A DNA stretch of 12,179 bases from positions 1 through 12,179 of the forward strand of contig JANTFK010000053.1 in the NCBI GenBank assembly GCA_024763595.1, given 5' to 3'. Below the pieces are notes generated by a model. It was not told the DNA's origin and did not search any database. It saw only the letters and a program-made list of their open reading frames with translations. The translations under genes were made by a program, and so were the position numbers. Origin of the DNA: Bacteroidales bacterium. GTDB taxonomy: Bacteria; Bacteroidota; Bacteroidia; Bacteroidales; GCA-2748055. Shown one piece after another: positions 7,468-12,179 of this stretch; positions within the stretch are counted from its first letter, which is position 1; each line of letters opens with the position of its first letter.

Positions 7468-9897
7468 TTATACGTTGGCAACCCTGATCACATCAGCAAA
7501 GACACCGGCTGCAGTTACCTCGGCACCGGCACCATATCCCTTCACGATAAGGGGCAGTTCACGGTAACGGTCGGTGGTGATCAGGATAATATTATTACTG
7601 GCTTCCAGCGGGTAGACCGGGTGGGAAGGATCCACCTCCACCAGTCCCATTTTGCCCCTGCCCTCCTCCAGGGTAGCCAGGTAGCGCCATTTTAGCCCCT
7701 TCTTCTCCATCTGCTGACGTTTTGCCTCAAATCCGGCATCCAGTTTTTCCACCCCTTCCCAGAAAGCTTCCGGGGGTCCTTCAAACAGCTCTTCAGGCAG
7801 GAAAGGGGTTACTGCAATGTCTTCTTCCTCAATCCGGTATCCCGATTCCCGGGCCAGGATCAATAACTTGCGCTTTACATCCGTTCCGCTCAGATCCAGC
7901 CTGGGATCCGGCTCCGAGTACCCCTCTTCTTTAGCCATCCTGATGGCCCGGCTCAAAGGTATCTCTTTACTCATTACATTGAAAATATAATTGAGTGTCC
8001 CGGAGACCACCGCTTCCAGCTTCAGGATCCTGTCTCCACTCTTGATCAGGTCATTAATGGTACTGATCACGGGCAGTCCGGCCGCCACGTTGGTCTCGAA
8101 GCTGAATTTCACACCTTTTTGAATGGCCTTCTTTTTCAAACTGCTGTAATAATCGTAAGAAGAACTGGCTGCTATCTTGTTGGCTGTGACCACCGAAACA
8201 TAGTTATCGAAAAGCCTGTCATAAATCAGGCCCACCTGCTCGCTTGCCGTGCAGTCGATAAAGACCGAATTGCGCAGGTTATGTTTTCCGATCTCCGCAA
8301 TCATCCGGTCCAGATCCGAGGGCGCTCCCCGTTCGAGCTGTTCCAGGCAGGCAGCGGGATCGATGCCACCGGGATCAATCATCATCTTTCTGCTGTTGAT
8401 GATCCCCACCAGGTTGACTTTCAGTTTCAGTGAATCGATCAGTTTTTCCTGTTGTTTCTGCAGCTGCCGCAGTAGTTTCTGTCCCACGTTGCCCACGCCG
8501 GCCAGGTAGAGGTGCAGTTCCCTGTAGTCTGACAGGAAAAAGCCTTCATGGATCACATTAAGGGCTTTCTTTAGGCTTTTGTGTTTAATGACAACGGAGA
8601 TGTTAAGTTCACTGGAGCCCTGTGCGGTGGCAATAACACTGATCCCGTTCCTGCCAAGGGAGCGGAACAGAATGGCTGAAATACCGGGAGTATGGCGCAT
8701 CCCTTCACCTACAATGGCAATAACGGAGAGGTCGCTCATTACCTCTACCTCCATCTCCTTCCGGTAGGCTATCTCTTTTTCAAACTCGTCACGCAGTGCA
8801 TTTACGGTGATGGTGGTATCCTCCGGCGAAATCGCAAAGGAAATGGCCATCTCGGAAGAGGCCTGGGTGATCAGGATCACATTCACATGATACCTGGCAA
8901 GGGCACTGAAAACCCTGGCTGAAGTGCCGGTCTTACCTACCATACCTGTGCCTTTCACGGTAACAAGTGCGATCTCGTTGATGGATGAAATTCCTTTGAT
9001 AAGCTCATTCTGCCCGCAGATAGCCTCCTTTGAGATCAAAGTGCCGGGCCCTTTCGGGTTAAAGGTGTTTTTTACCCGTATGGGAACACTGGTAAGGTAG
9101 GCTGGTGTGAGGGTGGGGGTATAGATTACACGGGCCCCGAAATGTGAGAGTTCCATGGCCTCTTCATAGCTCATGCACGTAACAGGATAAGCTTTGGGGA
9201 CGATCCGCGGATCGGCCGTCATAAAGCCATTTACATCGGTCCATATCTCCAGTACATGGGCCCCTGTGGCTGCGGCCAGTATCGCCGCTGTATAGTCGGA
9301 ACCTCCCCGTCCAAGTGTGGTGGTCCTGCCCTGCTCATCCGAAGCAATAAACCCGGGAACCAGGGCAATACCTTCCAGCTTCTCAAAACTGCTCTTTATT
9401 TGCTGGTTGGTCGGTTCAAACGCAACAGTTGCTTTACCAAACTGATTGTCGGTACGGATCAGTTTGCGCGCATCCATATAATGGGCCCCTTCTACATACC
9501 TGGCAATAATGGTTGCGGAGAGACGCTCCCCGAAGCTGAGCAAAAAGTCGAGGGTTTTGTCGCTGAGATCCTGTAACCGGTAAACGCTCTGCAGCAGATC
9601 CTGGAACTCATTGAGCATGGAATCCACCTCCAGGGCGGTCAGATCCTTTTTTTCCCCTTCCAGCAATTCATCGACTGCATTCATGTGCCGGTCCCTGATG
9701 GCTGTCACCTCAGCCCTGAACGCTTTATCGCGGTTTACCGCCAGTTGTGCGGTATGGATGATCTGATCGGTAACTCCCCCGAATGCACTGACCACCACGG
9801 CACAGGCCCGGTCCTGCTCTTCCAGGATGCTTTTTACAATGCGGATGTTCTCTGTCGTTCCTACAGAGGTGCCACCGAATTTCAAGACTTTAATCAT
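7468..9897 (-). CDS. thrA: Bifunctional aspartokinase / homoserine dehydrogenase
   Basis: 809-residue fusion, close to E. coli ThrA (820). It catalyses the first and third steps of the aspartate family: aspartate to aspartyl phosphate, and aspartate semialdehyde to homoserine. Aspartokinase domain about 1-290: KFGGTSVG at 6-13, SFGERLSA at 121-128, GRGGSDYTAA at 197-206 and EIWTDVNGFMTADPR at 217-231. A paired ACT regulatory region spans about 305-445, with ITQASSEMAISFAI at 343-356 and IATAQGSSELNISVV at 422-436, the segments that carry feedback sensing in ThrA and MetL. The homoserine dehydrogenase domain begins at about 460 with the nucleotide-binding GVGNVG at 467-472, then TANK and DPRLDLSGTDVKRK. 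The intact ACT region and the thrBC neighbours imply threonine feedback, which is an inference. No leader peptide or attenuator fits in the 24 bases before it, so transcription probably comes through fabD. Confidence 0.96.
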   Translation of the reverse strand: MIKVLKFGGTSVGTTENIRIVKSILEEQDRACAVVVSAFGGVTDQIIHTAQLAVNRDKAFRAEVTAIRDRHMNAVDELLEGEKKDLTALEVDSMLNEFQDLLQSVYRLQDLSDKTLDFLLSFGERLSATIIARYVEGAHYMDARKLIRTDNQFGKATVAFEPTNQQIKSSFEKLEGIALVPGFIASDEQGRTTTLGRGGSDYTAAILAAATGAHVLEIWTDVNGFMTADPRIVPKAYPVTCMSYEEAMELSHFGARVIYTPTLTPAYLTSVPIRVKNTFNPKGPGTLISKEAICGQNELIKGISSINEIALVTVKGTGMVGKTGTSARVFSALARYHVNVILITQASSEMAISFAISPEDTTITVNALRDEFEKEIAYRKEMEVEVMSDLSVIAIVGEGMRHTPGISAILFRSLGRNGISVIATAQGSSELNISVVIKHKSLKKALNVIHEGFFLSDYRELHLYLAGVGNVGQKLLRQLQKQQEKLIDSLKLKVNLVGIINSRKMMIDPGGIDPAACLEQLERGAPSDLDRMIAEIGKHNLRNSVFIDCTASEQVGLIYDRLFDNYVSVVTANKIAASSSYDYYSSLKKKAIQKGVKFSFETNVAAGLPVISTINDLIKSGDRILKLEAVVSGTLNYIFNVMSKEIPLSRAIRMAKEEGYSEPDPRLDLSGTDVKRKLLILARESGYRIEEEDIAVTPFLPEELFEGPPEAFWEGVEKLDAGFEAKRQQMEKKGLKWRYLATLEEGRGKMGLVEVDPSHPVYPLEASNNIILITTDRYRELPLIVKGYGAGAEVTAAGVFADVIRVANV

Positions 9898-9921
9898 GTA
9901 ACTATTATTCAGGATTTCACA

Positions 9922-10794
9922 TCAGGCACTTCTTGTCTCCATGGCCCGGTCCACTTTTTTGATCAATCCCTGGAGCACTTTTCCGGGACCCACCTCTGTG
10001 AACAGGGTCGCACCATCGGCAATCATCTGCCGTACTGTCTGGGTCCATCTTACGGGGGCGGTAAGCTGGGCCATCAGGTTCGCTTTGATAGTGGAGGGAT
10101 CACGGGAGGGTAATGCATCGACATTCTGGTAGACCGGGCATACAGGAGTGCCAAATGGTGCAGCCTGGATAGCCTCTTCCAGTTCCGCTCTGGCAGGTTC
10201 CATAAAGGGCGAATGAAAGGCACCACCCACTGCCAGCTTCAGTGCCCGTTTTGCTCCCATGGCAGAGAGTTGTTCCACGGCAGCATCGATCCCTGCAACG
10301 GATCCGGAGATGACGACCTGTCCCGGACTGTTGTAATTGGCAGCGACAACGATCTCGTCTATCTCTTCACAGACTTTTTCCACCTGTTGATCTTCCAGAC
10401 CAATAATGGCTGCCATGGTTGTGGGTGCAGCTTCACACGCTTTTTGCATGGCCATGGCCCTTTTGAATACCAGGGTCAGCCCGTTTTCAAAGCTGAGCGT
10501 CCCGTTGGCCACCAGCGCAGAAAATTCTCCCAGGGAATGGCCGGCTACCATATCCGGTGAAAACCCGTCCAGGGTTGCGGCCAGGATGACCGAATGAAGG
10601 AAAATGGCAGGTTGTGTAACCCGGGTCTGCTTCAGATCTTCATTCGTTCCTTTAAACATCAGGTCTGTAATCCTGAACCCCAGTATCTCATTGGCTTGTT
10701 CAAACATCTCTTTGGCCCGGGGATGGTTGTTATAAAGATCTTGCCCCATCCCGACAAATTGTGCTCCCTGACCAGGAAAAACATGAGCTTGCAT
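9922..10794 (-). CDS. fabD: Malonyl-CoA:ACP transacylase
   Basis: 290 residues. Moves malonyl groups from CoA to acyl carrier protein in the cytoplasm to supply fatty acid elongation. N-terminal FPGQGAQFVGMG is the diagnostic opening. The catalytic serine is Ser87 in GHSLGE, with Arg112 in FKRAMAMQ for malonate binding and the catalytic His194 in GAFHSPFM. A conserved TEVGPGKVL closes the protein. Length is normal for a single-domain FabD (about 300). It is first in the - strand string, 24 bases ahead of thrA, with an 83-base gap to folE upstream that holds a candidate promoter. The carrier protein tail at the left edge is over 9 kb away and on the other strand, so there is no direct operon link between them. 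Confidence 0.96.
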   Translation of the reverse strand: MQAHVFPGQGAQFVGMGQDLYNNHPRAKEMFEQANEILGFRITDLMFKGTNEDLKQTRVTQPAIFLHSVILAATLDGFSPDMVAGHSLGEFSALVANGTLSFENGLTLVFKRAMAMQKACEAAPTTMAAIIGLEDQQVEKVCEEIDEIVVAANYNSPGQVVISGSVAGIDAAVEQLSAMGAKRALKLAVGGAFHSPFMEPARAELEEAIQAAPFGTPVCPVYQNVDALPSRDPSTIKANLMAQLTAPVRWTQTVRQMIADGATLFTEVGPGKVLQGLIKKVDRAMETRSA

Positions 10795-10802
10795 TCGTTT
10801 CA

Positions 10803-10815
10803 GATAAAGTTTATC
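10803..10815. promoter_or_regulatory. Perfect 13-bp palindrome in the fabD leader (candidate operator)
   Basis: GATAAAGTTTATC reads as GATAAA-x-TTTATC, a 6-bp inverted repeat around one central base. It lies between the candidate -7 box and the fabD ATG and would cover the expected transcription start, a usual place for a repressor site. It is seen once only, and AT-rich palindromes of this size arise by chance, so its role is unproven. An 8-bp palindrome CTTATAAG also occurs at 10833-10840, upstream of the box. Confidence 0.3.
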
Positions 10816-10822
10816 AAAAATA
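10815..10822 (-). promoter_or_regulatory. Candidate Bacteroidota -7 promoter box for fabD-thr operon
   Basis: On the - strand this reads TATTTTTG, an exact match to the TAnnTTTG -7 consensus of the Bacteroidota primary sigma factor. It ends 20 bases before the fabD ATG, giving a short leader. No TTTG or TTG -33 element is visible at the expected 19-21 base spacing upstream, which weakens the call. If real, it would drive fabD, thrA, the HAD gene, thrB and thrC. Confidence 0.4.
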
Positions 10823-10877
10823 CATAAGTAATCTTATAAGTTGAGATGGTCCGGGTTGGTTTTCTGATCATTGATAC

Positions 10878-11516
10878 TTACCGCAGGTTTGACCCGATCA
10901 GGTGAATGAACTCCTCCCGGGTTTTGTCTGATCTCAGAAATGCCCCTGTGAATGCCGAAGTGGTTGTTACAGAGTGCTGTTTCTGTACGCCGCGCATGAC
11001 CATACAGAGGTGCAGGGCCTCGATGACAACAGCAACCCCCATGGGTTGAAGCGTCTCCTGGATGCAATCCCTGATCTGGACGGTCAGTCTTTCCTGTACC
11101 TGCAACCGGCGCGCATAAGCCTCCACAACCCGTGCGATCTTGCTCAAACCGGTAATGCGTCCGTCGGGGATATAGGCCACATGGGCTTTCCCGATAAATG
11201 GGAGCATATGGTGTTCACACATGGAAAAGAGTTCAATGTCTTTAACAATAACCATTTCTGAGTAATCCTCATGGAACATGGCGGAGCGCAGAATATCGTG
11301 CGGATCGGTACCGTAACCCTGGGTAAGGAACTGCATCGCTTTTGCTACCCTCCCGGGGGTTTCTATCAAACCTTCACGATCCGCATCATCCCCAAGCAGG
11401 TTTAATATCTCCCGGTAGTGTTCGCTCAGGTTGTTGGTTTTTTCTTCATTCCAGCGGTCGATCCTGTCATAACCGCCATTCTGGTTTTCTCCAAGCCCGT
11501 TGTTTATTATTTCCAT
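10878..11516 (-). CDS. folE: GTP cyclohydrolase I
   Basis: 212 residues. Converts GTP to 7,8-dihydroneopterin triphosphate and formate, the entry step for folate, tetrahydropterins and the queuosine precursor. Zinc ligands are visible as Cys100 and His103 in SMCEHHMLPF and Cys171 in LHLCMVMRGV. GLSKIARVVE and QERLTVQI are family motifs, and the C-terminal SVTTTSAFTGAF is also typical. About 25 polar N-terminal residues precede the conserved core, ordinary variation for the family. The ATG lies 6 bases after the stop of the upstream pterin-synthase gene, so the two are cotranscribed, and the second gene's product would use FolE's product directly. An 83-base gap with a promoter-like box separates folE from fabD. 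Confidence 0.96.
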   Translation of the reverse strand: MEIINNGLGENQNGGYDRIDRWNEEKTNNLSEHYREILNLLGDDADREGLIETPGRVAKAMQFLTQGYGTDPHDILRSAMFHEDYSEMVIVKDIELFSMCEHHMLPFIGKAHVAYIPDGRITGLSKIARVVEAYARRLQVQERLTVQIRDCIQETLQPMGVAVVIEALHLCMVMRGVQKQHSVTTTSAFTGAFLRSDKTREEFIHLIGSNLR

Positions 11517-11522
11517 AGCCAG

Positions 11523-11936
11523 TTAATTTCCAAAATATTCTGCAACATTGTTTTCGGTTTCCTGTATCTTCACAGCATGGAGATCAACATCCAGTTCACG
11601 GATGGGCTGCTCAAGCTCCTTCCAGATCCCAATGGCCAGGTTTTCGGTTGAAACAAACCGGTCTTTCATAAAATCAACCTCCGTATTGATATTTTTATGA
11701 TCCAGCTTTGCAATCACCTTTTCCCGGATGACCCGGCTTAACATTTTCATATCCACCACATACCCTGTAGCGGAATTCACCTCACCGCGGACCGTAATCC
11801 AGAGGAGATAGTTGTGGCCGTGCCACCGGGGATTGGAACAGGGACCGTAGATCTGTTCGTTCTCCGCATCGGACAGTGCCGGGTTAAACAGCCTGTGGGC
11901 TGCACTGAAGCGTTCTCTGCGTGTCAGGTAAACCAT
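11523..11936 (-). CDS. queD: 6-pyruvoyltetrahydropterin synthase / QueD family protein
   Basis: 137 residues from the ATG at 11936; a TTG at 11951 would add five residues but is a weaker start. The family acts on 7,8-dihydroneopterin triphosphate, giving 6-carboxytetrahydropterin (QueD, queuosine route) or 6-pyruvoyltetrahydropterin (PTPS, biopterin route). Zinc ligands are His14 in FSAAHRL, and His39 and His41 in HGHNY. Catalytic residues appear as Cys33, the Asp-His pair 79-80 in LDHKN, and Glu126 in QETENN. The Cys-to-HGH spacing is C-x5-HGH, as in animal PTPS (CNNPNGHGH from memory), not C-x3-HGH of E. coli QueD, and the neighbouring LSDxEN and TGYVVDM segments also look animal-like. Bacteroidota proteins of this kind are usually annotated QueD. 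It is first in an operon with folE, 6 bases apart. Family sure; queuosine versus biopterin role is open. Confidence 0.9.
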   Translation of the reverse strand: MVYLTRRERFSAAHRLFNPALSDAENEQIYGPCSNPRWHGHNYLLWITVRGEVNSATGYVVDMKMLSRVIREKVIAKLDHKNINTEVDFMKDRFVSTENLAIGIWKELEQPIRELDVDLHAVKIQETENNVAEYFGN

Positions 11937-12099
11937 AACATTGTAATACAAAGTAACGAATTATCTGTGGAGTATGTTCATCCTGTACCCATTTTGGATA
12001 GAAGTCAGATTAGAATGTTTTATATTAGTATAGAAGGTATGCAACTGTTTAACCGGTAACCTGGTTAAAATCTTTATGTATAATGAACTAAATTTCTTA
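11937..12099. other. Divergent intergenic region between queD and a secreted-protein gene
   Basis: 163 AT-rich bases holding the start regions of two divergent genes. On the - strand a TACTTTG, one base short of the TAnnTTTG -7 consensus, sits about 11 bases before the queD ATG and lacks a clear -33 element. On the + strand a TATAAT lies at 12079-12084, but Bacteroidota promoters do not normally use that hexamer and no -35 partner is seen. I found no convincing RNA gene or coding sequence here. A remnant open frame running through it from queD antisense is not gene-like. Confidence 0.4.
12048..12069. repeat. Inverted repeat TTTAACC-N8-GGTTAAA
   Basis: Seven-base perfect arms (12048-12054 and 12063-12069) flank GGTAACCT. 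The loop itself nearly repeats the arm sequence, so alternative pairings exist. It lies about 30 bases before the start of the rightmost gene. There is no T-run after it on either strand strong enough for a terminator, so an operator or a leader hairpin fits better. Function unproven. Confidence 0.35.
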
Positions 12100-12179
12100 A
12101 TGATGAAGAGAATAGTTACAATTTCACTATCACTGGCCGCAATTTGTCTTTTCCTCAGGCCTGCAGTTTCCCAGCAATA
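12100..12179 (+). CDS. Secreted or envelope protein, N-terminal signal peptide only (partial)
   Basis: The frame opens at ATGATGAAG (12100, or 12103 for the second Met) and runs off the window after 26 codons. The residues are MMKRIVTISLSLAAICLFLR followed by PAVSQQ: a short basic start, a hydrophobic core of about 15 residues, and a plausible signal peptidase I site after Ala-Val-Ser. No lipobox is evident, as the only cysteine sits inside the hydrophobic core. The product would be exported to the periplasm or outer membrane. It is transcribed away from queD. Nothing of the mature protein is visible, so no function can be given. Confidence 0.6.
   Translation, partial: MMKRIVTISLSLAAICLFLRPAVSQQ

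Noticed and set aside
7458..7470. AAGG-rich stretch before the HAD start as a Shine-Dalgarno site
   Set aside because: On the - strand TAAGGTAAGGAAG runs straight into the ATG with poor spacing, and the other genes here lack such sites, so it is probably chance.
7458..7481. An upstream ATG for the HAD gene at 7481
   Set aside because: It starts inside thrA and adds eight residues before the conserved MIKAVIFDMDG opening; the ATG at 7457, 10 bases after the thrA stop, fits better.
9685..10113. A 142-codon + strand frame antisense to the thrA and fabD junction
   Set aside because: It overlaps two conserved genes on the other strand and resembles no protein family.
11937..11951. A TTG start for the pterin synthase
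   Set aside because: An ATG is present five codons downstream, well before the conserved core, and the added residues are not conserved as far as I recall.
12048..12084. The inverted repeat as a terminator
   Set aside because: It is followed by mixed sequence and not a T-run, and it lies between divergent genes where no transcript should end.

Overview
The window looks like a chromosomal segment from a Bacteroidota bacterium, probably of the Bacteroidales/Marinilabiliales type. The reasons are the roughly half G+C coding sequence with AT-rich intergenic DNA, the near absence of convincing Shine-Dalgarno sequences before starts, a TAnnTTTG-type promoter box before fabD, and the gene content (fused thrA, and a CX5HGH-type pterin synthase beside folE). 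The lineage call is an inference from these traits. Coding density is very high, no gene-free stretch exceeds about 165 bases, and I see no RNA gene, mobile element or CRISPR array.

Left part (1-4597, + strand): a tight gene string made of the tail of an acyl-carrier-protein-like gene, a class B asparagine synthetase-type amidotransferase, an NAD synthetase-like ammonia ligase with an extra internal segment, and an AMP-forming acyl/amino-acid ligase. Spacings are 6 bases, a 4-base ATGA overlap, and 11 or 17 bases. Three ATP-driven activating enzymes next to a carrier protein suggest that an acid is activated, loaded on the carrier and amidated. This could belong to a small natural-product or surface-glycan decoration pathway that continues off the left edge. 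It is the least conventional part of the window.

Middle part (4569-10794, - strand): fabD, thrA (aspartokinase-homoserine dehydrogenase), a HAD phosphatase, thrB and thrC. The spacings are 24, 10, -1 and 1 bases. This is almost certainly one transcript taking aspartate to threonine, led by the malonyl-CoA:ACP transacylase of fatty acid synthesis. A promoter -7 box and a perfect 13-bp palindrome lie before fabD. thrC meets the acyl ligase tail to tail with a 29-base antisense overlap.

Right part (10878-12179): folE and a 6-pyruvoyltetrahydropterin-synthase-family gene form a two-gene - strand pterin operon. A divergent + strand gene then starts at 12100 with a signal peptide and runs off the window. 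The 163-base space between them carries a 7-bp inverted repeat.
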